Below are positions 22,497 to 33,500 of a stretch of DNA of 64,000 bases, one piece after another. The stretch is from Epiperipatus broadwayi (lineage: Eukaryota > Onychophora > Udeonychophora > Euonychophora > Peripatidae): assembly GCA_028023455.1 (NCBI GenBank), contig JAQFVV010000017.1, forward strand, positions 1,422,501-1,486,500, written 5' to 3'. The number at the start of each line of letters is the position of its first letter. The stretch's first letter is position 1. Made by a program: the position numbers and the translations under genes. The notes below the pieces were generated by a model. That model saw only the letters and a program-made list of their open reading frames with translations. It searched no databases and was not told the DNA's origin.

Positions 22497-23180
22497 ACCT
22501 TCAAATAAATATATTAATGATTTCTACCAGTCATTTATTAAACTAGAGATTATTCCTAGCACTAACATCAACTGTTAATTTCAGTTAATTATACCTGTTT
22601 TTTAATTAAACATAAACATGCAAAATTCACTATATGTATTGCCACACACAGCAAGCTAGAGTAATCAATGAATGCCAGAAGGCTTATGAATAAAATCCCT
22701 ATCTAATGTCTACTCATCCAATATCCCCAGACCAGTTTCTGGATTGTGGCCTTCATCAGTGAAAAGCCTTGGATCTGAGAGCATTGCACCCTAGATCTTA
22801 GCATAAGTAATGGTGATCATGTGATGTTTATTGGCTTAAACATAAACATCTGGAATAATTCAACTTCATGTCATTTTTTAAATATGTAATGTCTTTTTCA
22901 GATATGGTTAAAATTTTTACACAACCATATATATACTCTTAGAACATATGAATCAAGTCATCTGGAAAAGACAAATGGCGTCTGAGTGATGCATTTCATC
23001 CTGAATCTGAACTTTTCAGTTATTCCAGGTCACAATCTCTTGTACATATCTTTATCATTTGTTTCATATTTCTAAATACCAAATTATTATATTTTAATTC
23101 GCAAGTATCAAATTTTTTCCATCACAATTTTGACACCAACCATTTCAGATAAATACATTAATAATTGCTATTATTCCTAA
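22497..23180 (-). repeat. Family A repeat interrupted by a family B insertion
   Basis: Family A landmarks occur before (TTAAACTAGAGATTATTCC) and after (CAGATATGG, GATGCATTTCATCCTGAATC near 22988) a family B copy at about 22611-22850. The hammerhead-like part is badly decayed (CTGAAAA). Confidence 0.5.
22611..22850 (-). repeat. Family B repeat with intact hammerhead core bases
   Basis: On the minus strand CTGATGA (22753-22759), 13 nt and GAAACTGGTCTGGGG. Stem II is weakened by a GCC to TCC change. The outer end shares CAGCAAGCTAGAGTAATCAA with other copies. Confidence 0.65.
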
Positions 23181-23249
23181 CCCAGATATAATCTCCAAAC
23201 ATAATACATTTACATTATCATTTCCAAACATTATTATCTATTTCAGAAT

Positions 23250-23960
23250 AATGATCTCTCAAGTTAAATCCAATTTCGACAATACACAGCCTTTCTTCTT
23301 CACACCAGAAATCTTTCTTATTTCATCTATCCATCTTATACATAATCTTTTTCTAGATTTTTTACAATCTCTTGAGGTTCAATTTAAAATATTAACTATT
23401 TATTCATTATAATCTTTTCTAGCAATATGTGCAGCTCAACTCCATTTCAATCTCTTCCTTGATTGTTCTATCACCCATATATTTCATTTTCAATCTCCTA
23501 TATCTGTACATACTTCTTTGAGTAGTTTGAAGTCTCTGTATTATTTTTTCTATTTCCTGGCTCAGTTTCATACATAAAAACTGAAAAACATCTATTAAAA
23601 GTGTTACTTATCAAACACATTTTAAAAATTATATCTACCAAAAGCACTTCTCTCAAATTTAATTCTATAATTAATTTCAAATATCATGCTTCCCATTTGT
23701 ATTAGTAATCTGACCAAGATACTTGTAGTTGTTAACCCTTTCTAATTTTTATCAATCTTCTTTTTTTTTTCTTTTAGAAAAATCCATTGAACATTATTTC
23801 CATCTTTTTAGAATATATCTTTTGTTCTACTTTTATTTGTAAAAACAATATTTCTGTGTATAATGTAGGATATTTAGATAATCTTCATTTGTTTTTACTC
23901 CCTTAGCTTCTATTTTGGTGCATAAAATAATTCTTGTAAAATTGCTGTAAAACGTTTTGA
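23250..23960 (-). pseudogene. RTE-type LINE RT C-terminal relic
   Basis: Minus-strand fragments in several frames: NYKYLGQIT, KMCLISNTFNRCFSVFMYET, EIEKIIQRLQTTQRSMYR, and a RKRL/RWIDEIRK-like end near 23330. This order matches the RTE RT terminus (YLG, AxxV--L-YG-ETW, LQ--QRSMER). Many stops and frameshifts; older than 15060-15430. Confidence 0.6.
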
Positions 23961-24099
23961 AGACATGGAATCATCTAGTCATATACCTTTTTTAATGTTG
24001 ACCTTCATTTTCTATGTATTGTTATTCCCTACTGGCATATAAATTTATCAATTGTTAATTTAAAACATATTAATCATGGAGTGAATAAACTTAAAAATG

Positions 24100-24400
24100 G
24101 AGGAAGTTCTCCACATAGTAGTGCCACCCAGTGCAAGCTAGAGTAATCAATGGATGCAAGAAGGTTTGTGCATAAAATCCCTATCTAGCGTGTACTCATC
24201 CAACATCCCCAGACTAGTTTCTAACTTTTAGCTTTCATCAGTGAGGAGCCTTTGATTTGAGAACACTGTACCTAGACCTTAGGATCTAATGCATTTTTAA
24301 TGCTCAAACCTTCTTGCATCCATTGATTACTCTGATTTAGTTTTGCCTGATTTAACAGCTTGTGTAAGTATAGGACATTGTGATCATTTGATAGTGAGTA
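24100..24400 (-). repeat. Family B repeat with intact hammerhead core
   Basis: Minus strand: CTGATGA (24235-24241), A-AGC-TAAAA-GTT-A, GAAACTAGTCTGGGG. A second inverted end (CTTCTTGCATCCATTGATTA, about 24312-24331) follows. A tail block ACAGCTTGTGTAAGTATA is shared with 62155. Confidence 0.65.
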
Positions 24401-24613
24401 AACTTGTCTATGTTTTTAATATTGTTAGATGCAGAGAATTATTTGCAGATATGCAGTTTAAGCAGTATTTTTTATCAACACACAGTATTTGTGTAACAAA
24501 TTTAATTTATACTAAATTTTAATCATAAGGTACACAGTGATGGCCCATCACAAATTAACTTTCTGGATCACTAATCAATAATAGCTTTCTGTATCAAATC
24601 TATGAAGCATATT

Positions 24614-24616
<3 letters not shown>

Positions 24617-24671
<55 letters not shown>
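24617..24671. repeat. (TA)n microsatellite
   Basis: About 27 uninterrupted TA units, the longest array in the window. Confidence 0.9.
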
Positions 24672-24672
<1 letters not shown>

Positions 24673-25030
24673 TGTTCTGTGCCTTCATTTGAATGCTTCA
24701 ATATCTACTTTCTTTTAAAAAAATTTTTTTAAAATTCCTAACATAAAATAAATATTCTTTCTCTGCAAATTCTATGAGTTCTTTTTATTTCTGGATCATT
24801 GTATTTTATTATTTCATCAAAATCAAATCTTCCATTATATTTTAAAATGCTGCTTGATCCATTCGAAATCATTTAGTCCACCTGATATAACAGTTCTTCA
24901 TTTGCTGGGACATAAACTTTAATTACTGGAATTAATGCTTTTCATTAAATTGAATGTTGAATAATTCAACTTTTTCACACTTAAATATTACCAAATTCAC
25001 CACTTCCTTTATTTTGTTGAAATATCTTAT

Positions 25031-25206
25031 ATAAATGCAATTTATCCACTCTACTTTTTAGAAAAATCCTTTATTTGTACATATATACATGCAACTACAT
25101 TTTGACTATCCTGTAGTCTTCTTCAGAGCTATGATGTAATGAATAAAATAAAATAAAATATATAACTATATTAAAAAAACGTTCAGAGTAGATAAATTGC
25201 ATTTAT
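25031..25206. repeat. Inverted repeat with hammerhead-like motif
   Basis: Arms AAATGCAATTTATCCACTCT and its inverse around a minus-strand CTGAAGA, A, GACTA-CAGGA-TAGTC, AAAATG (about 25090-25125). Stem II is perfect, but GAAA is AAAA, which fits loss of a CpG at 11.1-12. Confidence 0.55.
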
Positions 25207-25518
25207 TTTTCACACTTCCTTTTTGTAATATTCAATTTTATTAATTAATTTTTGAAAAAGTTTGTTGAATAATCGAAATATATTAGCAAAAAAATAAATG
25301 TTGAATAATTTGTGAAGTTAACAGAAAGAATAATGTTATTTAAACATTAGGCTAAATGACTACTCTGATTTTTGAAATACTATAACATTTTTCTATTTTT
25401 TATTTATATTAGTTTCTAAATGTATTTATTTATATTTTTAACACTTGTGTCTTTCAAAAAATATTGATTCTTTTCAAAGCAACTGTTTCACCATTATTCT
25501 AACTTCACAAAATCAATA

Positions 25519-26452
25519 TTATAGGCAGTTTCTACTTTCATACCTAAGTGGCTTCTGAAATGTGTATAAAAGTTGAAATCTATGAATGTAGGGCCATGTA
25601 AAAAAACATCAAAAAGAGTGTCAAAAATATTCATTTTTTATTGATTAGTATCTGATGTTTTTTTTATAAATTTGTCAAGAGAAAACTGAATTACTCTTCT
25701 TTTTCTTTTCTTGATAAAAAGTTCTTTAATGTGCTGTGTCTTTTTCTACAGCCTTTCATAAATGAGATATACTTTCTTCCAAAAATGTCAATCGGCTTAA
25801 ATGATAAGAAACGATTGGAGCAAAAGACTTGCCATCTTCATCTCAATTGTATAAAGATTATAAGATCTTGGTTTCTTTTTGTCTGTATCAACACTGCTGT
25901 TTTTTTTTTTGTTTTTCACTCATATTTATGAGTTAATAAGGGCAAACTTTTTCATCAAAACAAACATTTAAAATGTACAAACCTTCTTAATGACTGTAAT
26001 TTATAAATATCTAGGTTTAAACACTATCCTAAGAAAAGTTATTAACAAATGTGTACTTATTGACAGTACTAAAACTTCAACAAGTATGCATTCATAAAAA
26101 GTTTTTCTTAAGATAAAATGAATCACAGATATTTATAAATCAAAACAGATATGCACGTAAAGTAATAGCACATAGCCTAACATAAACTGACAAGACACAA
26201 CTTAGCAGCACATGCAGTAAATCAAGACATCTCTACTCAAGACTGAACTTGTGAGGCTGAAAATGAACATGATTAATGTCAGAGAGGTAGGGAGGGACTA
26301 CTGATTAATAGTACATGAGAAGAAGAGAATCATTACATGAAAGTACACATGTCTTGACATATATATTGATAAAAATCAAAAGTACAAAGTACATAATAGT
26401 GAATTGTATAAAAGTAGAATGTATGAAAGTAGAGAACTGCCTATATTTTATT
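25519..26452. repeat. Widely spaced inverted repeat
   Basis: ATAGGCAGTTTCTACTTTCATAC (about 25522) is inverted near 26422-26446, enclosing about 0.9 kb that also holds a smaller inverted pair (AAATATCTAGG.. and ..ACAGATATTT). Possibly a non-autonomous DNA element; no transposase seen. A plus-strand open frame after a CTACAG acceptor (25752-25931) lies inside but is likely chance. Confidence 0.4.
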
Positions 26453-27031
26453 TGTAGTATTTAATTCTTTTTCTTTAAATTCCCAATACATACATATATT
26501 GTTTATCGATGTCTAATTTTGTACTTTTTTCTCATTGTTTTAGTGATGTACTTCTTTTATAATGTTTCCACTAACAAGTAGATTTTCTCAGGACTATAAA
26601 TGAAAGCATATTCAAATGTTTTTATAACGTATGATTTGATAATACAAATAACAAAATTTTATATTACATATTTATGATTTTGAAATTATTTAATTATAAA
26701 TATTTAAATATATTTTAAATACCTGAGAGACTTCCATAATGAAAGCTTTAGGGGAAAAAACATTAAATAAACATTGAAAAAAATGTGAAATTGATCAGTA
26801 TTAAATAATATATCATGATACGCAATATTAGTGGAGAGAAAACATAATAGTAAAGTAATTACAAAACACACACACATATAACCAAAATATATTCTACCAG
26901 AGTATGTAGACAATTATCAATGTTTACAGTAACAAATCTCTGCTACAAAACAATATTTGTTACTTTGCCAAGTCAGGCTTTCAATACAGTATACCTTTGT
27001 CAAAGTACGACTACAATGAACATTAGCATAT
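26453..27031. other. Unassigned AT-rich stretch
   Basis: Nothing recognised. Confidence 0.5.
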
Positions 27032-27075
27032 CCTTATACAACACCAAACAAGTCCTTATACAACACCAAACAAGT
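27032..27075. repeat. Two-copy 22-bp tandem repeat
   Basis: CCTTATACAACACCAAACAA occurs twice in tandem with no mismatch. Confidence 0.85.
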
Positions 27076-27477
27076 CACTGATTATCATAGATATTTGCAT
27101 GTGTAAATTGATCTTGCAGTTGGCTTCCCCTCTTTTCTTCCAATATGTAAGCTTGTCGTTAAGACCTGTAGAGGTCCCTGCCTTCGCATTTTCAAGTGCA
27201 CATGCTTTAGGTTTATTGCCTTAGTAAATATTATGTACATCATTAAATTAAATGATCAGCATTTGTTAGAAGGCATGTTATTGGCTTTTCTATTTATGGA
27301 GTTCTTAGAATTAATTATGTGCATTGATGGGTTTAAAAGAATAACCAGATTTTTTTATCAGGGTTTACATACATGGAATTATAAGCACTACTGAATTTAG
27401 CTCTGTTATATAGATGAGAATGCTAAGAGATTCTAGAATTTAAGTTTGCACATGGAAATGCCAAAAATTAAATTAGT

Positions 27478-27597
27478 TAATATAATAAACTAAATACACC
27501 AATTTACAATTAAAACACTGGACAGCAGGAAACCTATTGGTAGTGAATACACAGTATAATTTTGGCTGATGATTTAATTATGAATTGGTGTACTTAG

Positions 27598-27639
<42 letters not shown>

Positions 27640-27640
27640 T
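27478..27640. repeat. Inverted repeat with PLE-like end, next to (TA)n
   Basis: Arms of about 35 bp (AAACTAAATACACCAATT and its inverse) enclose AGCAGGAAACCTATTGGTAGTG, close to the 3' terminal motif of the PLE at 37030-37080. A (TA)n array (27602-27639) borders the right arm. Confidence 0.55.
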
Positions 27641-27999
27641 TCAGATAAATATTTTTTTCCATGTTCAGTTAACACTATAAAATAAATCTCCATGCTTTTT
27701 GAAACATTTTAAAAAATATATAAAACTACTGTTATCAGTTTAATAAATCCCAAACATCTACATTAAAAGAATTAAAAGAAGCTGTGGAGTGGAATAAACT
27801 CCGAGATATCTCCATCCTACAAAGTTAATTGAAGCAGAATAGATATTGCATGTACATCTAAAAAAGCTTTCTCAAACAATTAATTGGTATTATTTATATA
27901 CTGTACACTTGATTAATCCATATATTTACCAATATATTAAACAACTTTCATATTTTCTCATTCTTTTTATTTTTTATATAATAAAGATACAGTAAAAGA

Positions 28000-28230
28000 C
28001 AAATAACCCCAAAGATGCATTTCATGCTGAATTAGCACTCATCAGTTGACCCACGTCACCATCTCCCATATATATCTCTATTGCATGAAGAGTATTTACC
28101 TATGACAAATACATCTTTATTTATAACCTGCAATCTTACTTCACTCATAACCTCAACTTCATCCACCTTTTTGTCAATATGCTTGTTCATTTTTACATTG
28201 TATGACAATTCCCCACAAAAAAATAATTTG
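28000..28230 (-). repeat. Family A repeat with intact hammerhead core
   Basis: Minus-strand copy sharing AGTAAGATTG-like, AAATACTCTTCATG and AGAGATATATATGGGAGATG blocks with other family A units. It contains the best preserved family A core, listed separately. Confidence 0.6.
28014..28086 (-). ncRNA. Hammerhead ribozyme-like motif (family A)
   Basis: CTGATGA (28045-28039), stem II GTGCT-AATTC-AGCAT (G-U, U-A, G-C, C-G, U-A) and GAAA (28023-28020). Stem III can pair ATGCAAT (28086-28080) with ATGCAT after GAA, with one bulged A, giving AUA as cleavage triplet. A convincing stem I is not seen, so this may be inactive as drawn. Confidence 0.45.
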
Positions 28231-28334
28231 TCAATTTCTGTATTTGCTTACTAATGTGTAAAGTCAATATATAAGTGACTTAATAAATAAGGCAACCAAA
28301 AAAATGTCTACACATTCTTATTGGTATTTGAACA

Positions 28335-28358
28335 ATATATATATATATATATATATAT
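28335..28358. repeat. (TA)n microsatellite
   Basis: TA array that directly precedes the family C unit. Confidence 0.9.
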
Positions 28359-29367
28359 GATAACAGATGGCGTTCTACCAAAAACACCGTCAAGCGTAGT
28401 TTTCTGTTTACATATACGTCAGAGCGAGCATTCACTATCTCTAACTTTAATTCCACTTTCAGATCATGATTTCAAGCTATTTGCTATCATCAGTGAAAGA
28501 CAGGAATAAGAAACTAGATCTAAACACAAACTCTGAGCATTTATGAAACAGTTTCTATTCAGCTTGCAAGCGTGAATCTTTTAGACATGTTAATGTCTTC
28601 AAACTCAGCATAGTAAGCCAGATAGCTACATGGGTCTGATCTCAGTTCAGCATCACCACATAGTAGAAGCTTCTGCAATATACATTATTGCAAGAAAGAC
28701 CTCAAAGGTACATTTATGAAAAACAAAAAACACAAGTTAAAAAACTTGCTAATGCTTGTATTTATGATAACAGATGGCGTTCTACCAAAAACACCGTTAA
28801 GCGTAGCTTTCTGTTTACATAAATGTCAGAGCGAGCACTCACTATGTCTAACTTTAATTCCACTTTCAGATCATGATTTCAAGCTATTTGCTATCGTCAG
28901 TGAAAGACAGGAATAAGAAACTAGATCTAAGCACAAACTCTGAGCATTTATGAAACAGTTTCTATTAGCTTGCAAGCATGAATCTTTTAGACACGTTAAT
29001 GTCTTCAAACTCAGCATAGTAAGCCTGATAGCTACATGGGTCTGATCTCAGTTCAGCATCACCACATGCTGAGTTTGAAGACATTAATGTATCTAAAAGA
29101 TTCATGCTTGCAAGCTGAATAGAAACTGTTTCATAAATGCTCAGAGTTTGTGTTTAGATCTAGTTTCTTATTCCTGTCTTTCACTGACAATAGCAAATAG
29201 CTTGAAATCATGATCTGAAAGTGGAATTAAAGTTAGAGATAGTGAATGCTCGCTCTGATGTTTATGTAAACAGAAAACTACACTTGATGGTGTTTTTGGT
29301 AGAACGCCATCTGTTATCATAAATACAAGCGTTGGCAAGTTTTTTAACTTGTGTTTTTTTGTTTTTC
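28359..29367 (-). repeat. Family C head-to-tail dimer plus inverted arm, hammerhead-like
   Basis: A full 407-bp unit (28359-28765) is followed in the same direction by a second (28766 to about 29067), which then folds back into an inverted copy ending at 29367. (TA)n arrays lie at both ends (28335-28358, 29369-29388). In the minus direction the first two units carry CTGATGA (28487-28493) and CTGACGA (28894-28900), each with T-AGC-AAATA-GCT-T and GAAATCATGATC. The inverted arm has CTGACAA (29184-29190). Units share over 95% identity by eye. Short translations in it are fortuitous. Confidence 0.8.
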
Positions 29368-29368
29368 A

Positions 29369-29389
29369 TATATATATATATATATATAA
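29369..29389. repeat. (TA)n microsatellite at PLE truncation point
   Basis: TA array between the family C unit and the open frame of the PLE; the PLE coding frame starts at the very next base. Confidence 0.9.
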
Positions 29390-30286
29390 TTTTTTGATGA
29401 ATATAATAAATTAAAAGGTCTTATCTGGACTATGGAGAAAGAATATAATAACAGTATTAAATATTTAGATTTGATAATTTCAAGAAACAATAATATGATT
29501 GACTATAAATTGTTTATTAAACCTATTGAAACTAGAGGGTATATTCCCTATTTATCTAAAGTGCCACATATTTATAAAATGGCTGGTTTTAGGTCTTTTT
29601 TGTATAGAAATAATATTTTGTGTAAATATGCATGTGATAAAAAGAAAAATATTGAAAATTATGTAAGTGAATTATTAAGTGTAGGTTATAATATAAAAGA
29701 AATTTATCAAGTGGTTTGTCAATTTAGTAAGAAAATTAATAGAAATACTGGTGATGAAGAAATTAAGAGTAAGAAGTGGATTTCTTTGCCTTTTTATAAT
29801 AATAATCAAATAAAATTTATGAAAAAAGTTTATGATGGTATATATAATGTTTCTTTTTATGGATCAGGTAATTTAAATAGAATGGTTAATAATTCAAAAG
29901 ATAAGTTAGAAAAAAATAACGTGAGTAATATAATTTATAAAAAATTTTGTGGGTATAACTTATCATATGTAGGGGAATCTAGATGTAATATAGAGAAAAG
30001 AATTAAAGAACATAAATTGTTATATAAAAGAGTTTTGATAAATGTACAGATATGTAATGATAATAGTAATGAAGTCAAGTTATATACTGAATCTGTTTTT
30101 TATGATCATGATAGAAATTGTAATTTTAAGTTTAATTTTGATATAAATAAAATAAAAATTTTAGGCCAAGAGAGAGATAATGAAAAAAGAAAAATTAAAG
30201 AGGCAGTTTTTATTAGTAGGTATAAAAATACGATAATAAACAGACAGTCAGCAAATGTTAGGATTAATGAATTATGCGATATTTAA
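29390..30286 (+). CDS. Penelope-like element ORF, RT C-terminus plus GIY-YIG endonuclease (5' truncated)
   Basis: PLEs copy RNA into DNA with a reverse transcriptase and nick target DNA with a GIY-YIG nuclease. The frame is open from 29390 (FFDEYNKLKG) and has an internal ATG at 29432. Numbering from that Met: residues 1-30 are the end of the RT palm (YLDLII), 40-97 the thumb (VPHIYKMAG, VGYNIKEIYQ), 110-165 a linker with ISLPF, and 165-284 the GIY-YIG domain: IIYKKFCG (167-174), YVGES (179-183), Arg190 and His194, Glu257 in the KIKEA run, Asn270. The GIY motif is changed to IIY and only one Cys of the usual CxxC is left. The main RT core is missing because the copy starts in the TA array. 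No in-frame stop to 30286, so it is young or selected. Confidence 0.75.
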   Translation, partial: FFDEYNKLKGLIWTMEKEYNNSIKYLDLIISRNNNMIDYKLFIKPIETRGYIPYLSKVPHIYKMAGFRSFLYRNNILCKYACDKKKNIENYVSELLSVGYNIKEIYQVVCQFSKKINRNTGDEEIKSKKWISLPFYNNNQIKFMKKVYDGIYNVSFYGSGNLNRMVNNSKDKLEKNNVSNIIYKKFCGYNLSYVGESRCNIEKRIKEHKLLYKRVLINVQICNDNSNEVKLYTESVFYDHDRNCNFKFNFDINKIKILGQERDNEKRKIKEAVFISRYKNTIINRQSANVRINELCDI

Positions 30287-30507
30287 ATCGACATGTGTTT
30301 CCGGTTGGTAATAGATGATTCTATTTTGAAAGTTGAGTTGAAAATGATTATGAATATAATCGAAAATATTTCTTTATGAGTTTTTATTGAGTTTTTATTT
30401 ATATTGTATTATAAATTGTTTACCGTTGTTTGGAATATATTTAAGTTTCGTTATTGCATTATTGATATTAGCGGACATTTATTTTGTTATATATATATAT
30501 ATATATA
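30287..30507 (+). repeat. PLE 3' tail with hammerhead-like terminal motif, ending in (TA)n
   Basis: After the stop, the sequence TTGAAAATGATTAT-GAAT-ATAATCGAAAAT (about 30336-30368) forms a perfect 6-bp hairpin followed by GAAAA; the first core half is TTGAAAAT, not CTGATGA. The tail runs into a (TA)n array at 30488-30507. Confidence 0.55.
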
Positions 30508-33500
30508 GTGACCTTTCTATAGGTCAGAATCAGCTCATCACAGTAAATTACTAAAAAAATTTAAATTTAGAATGTGTTCTCTTTGTGTAATAGTTATATT
30601 GTATTGATAATATCTTAAAAGTACAATTTGAAGCTAAATAAAATTATGTAATGCATAAAATTATAATGAATAATCTTAAAACAGTTAAATAAAGCTAAAC
30701 ATATTAATTACATATGGTTGGAAAAGCTGGCCATAATAAATAATGCAGCTATAAATGTTTAAAGTATGTTTAAAAAGTTAAATTTTAATAGTTGAATCTT
30801 ATAGTTAAATAAATGCTATATTTAAAATTATAAATTATATTTAATAATTATAATTAATATCATATATTCTAAAAGTAAGTTTTATGGTAGTAAAAGTTAT
30901 ATTTAGTTCTATATTTTCCAAATTATTATTCCAGATTTTATATTATTGTATTATTTATTTAATATAATAAGTGTTGCAATTTATCATTTATTTTCAGACA
31001 GTAAATTGGATACCATCTGTCTCAGATATCAGTCATGCGACCCGTATAATATAGATATTCACACATGCTTGCTAGTATTTGCATTAATAAAGTTCGAAAT
31101 ATTTTAAAATTGCATTATAGAACTGAATATATTTATTTGCCTATCATAAGGGAAAATATTAAAGCAGTTGTATAAAATGTTTTAAATAGTATTACAAGAC
31201 GACTATAGTTAATAAAAAGTTAAATATTTTTTTAAAATAAAATAGATAAATTAAGTATTAAAGGTGGGATAAATTTATTAAATATTGTTTTAAAAGTCAT
31301 TTTAAAGTGTTTAATTAATTTTAGTAAAGTATAATAATTGATTTAAAATTACTATTTTAAATAATATTTTAAAGCTATAATGAGTCATATTTTATTTTTT
31401 AAATTTAATTGTGTAAGACTGTAGCAATATGCAAATTTGGTATCAAATGAAAAGTAAGAATCCACCAATAGGATGAGGTATTTTGTAGGGTATAAATACT
31501 GTTGCATGGAGGTGTGGTTGGTGATCGATGTAATAGTAATTTTCAAAATTTTTATTTTAGTCAATTTTAGTGCTCTCGTATAATATATTTGAAAACTAAT
31601 AGTATATTTATTTTAAAGTATTTGCAAAGAGAGCATAGAATAAATATATTTTAATAACTTTATTAAAAATATGCATTGCTAATTTAAAGTTCCCGTTACC
31701 AGGATTATTCGTCAAAACTTAATATAACTTCACAAATAAAAATATGGATATGCCAATAAGTAAAATGTATTTAATGAAGAATATTTTAAAAATAAGTATA
31801 ATAATTGTTAGTGCAATATCAATGGTATTAACCAAGAGAACTATTTTAATAAGCAAAGTATTGTTTCGGACATTGTACAGTAAGCTTAACAGAAATGCTA
31901 CTTGCAGATTAAAAATGAACCATGCATTTTTATATAATAGCGAGATAATTGTGTTTAAGACTGACAAGTAATATGATAAGTTATATAATAATTTTATGGA
32001 AATATAATGCTATGAAGATAAATGTTTTATCCTTTTTGAAGGAAAACTTTATAAATATTTTCAAGAAAAACTATCTTAAGTAAAAATTAATGGGAAGTAT
32101 TTTTTGGAAAAGCGTATGTTATAAAACCTAAGTTATATAAGGTTATACACATTCGTAAAAATGATTTAAAAACTGATAATTTTAAACAATAATGAAACAG
32201 CTTTAATTGGATAATAAACAATAAATTATCATGAAGAGTAAACCTATAAAGGAATGGAATATGTGAGTAAATAGAAATATGGAATTTACAGAAATATTTT
32301 AAGGTTGCACAAAAAGTTTATCCAGATTACCTGTAGTTAAGTTACCAGGACATGATGCATCACCAAGCCGATACAGGATTCTCTATGGATAGAAGCTTCA
32401 AGTGATTATTTTTTAACATTATGATTTTATTATTATTTTAATAATCATTGTTCTGGATAATAGAAACTATAAACTATTATTCTATGAACTTTTCCAGAAC
32501 AGATTAATGATTATTTTTATTAGTTTTCAAGATTTTTCAGCCATCATAATTTTTTTTTTTTTATTATTCATTTTTGAAACTTCACTCATCATACAGGAAG
32601 GAGTTACAATGCAGGTGCAAGATTGGGTGGTTGTTCATTGTCAAGCAGGAGAACTTAGCAACGGTTGGGTTTTTAAAAAATTGCTCTTAAGAGAGCATTT
32701 TTTAAAAAAAAGAACTCTGGAGAAAATAAAAAAAAACATTTGAACTTTATAAAGAAACATTCGTCAGCTGAAGATATACATAATTATGGTTTTGACTTAT
32801 TTATTAATTTTTAAAGTGTAATATTATTTTAATTAGAAGAGTAGGAACATGAACATTAATTTAATACTAATGATACTATAATCTTATAGTAAAATAATTT
32901 GATAAGTTAAATAAGTTAACATTTTAAGTGTAAAAGTATGGATGTATTTCATATATGCAATGTTGTATTTAATTGATGGACATGAAGATGTTATAAGTGA
33001 TGACAAGTCGATATCACTTAGGGAATAGTTGTGAATATTGATATATTTTATGATGTATTTTTTTTTTTTGCAGATTGCCAAATGAATTATAATGTATGGA
33101 AGTATGAATGTTAAACTGTATGTAAATGCATTTGTACAACATATTTAAATTGTGAGATTAGGATTTTATTTCTAGGAATATGTATACTTTAATTTCATAT
33201 TAGTAATATAACACAACATGATGATGAATAGTTATATGATTCTTTTAAAATAAAATAAAAACTTTAATATTATTAGATATTCAAAGTAATATGACTAGTT
33301 TGTATATGTTTTTTAAGAATATGGGATAGGTAAGTAAAGCAAACTTTTCTTGTAGATTATTGAGATCATTCTAATTATAATTGAGTTTTGTTTATTATTT
33401 TGAATATGTGAGTTAGTCATTTGTCGGTGTAAGATTTGATAAATCTATTAGGAAATGTTGATAAGATAGTGACTTTGGGAGTAAGCTGGAGAACATGAAA

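Noticed and set aside
25752-25931. 60-codon plus-strand frame after a CTACAG acceptor
   Set aside because: Frames of this length are common by chance in this window, the translation is hydrophobic and AT-driven, and no donor or homology supports it.
31719-31971. Overlapping frames on both strands with hydrophobic peptides
   Set aside because: Both strands open over the same AT-rich stretch, without homology, conserved signals or splice support; kept only as part of the unexplained region.
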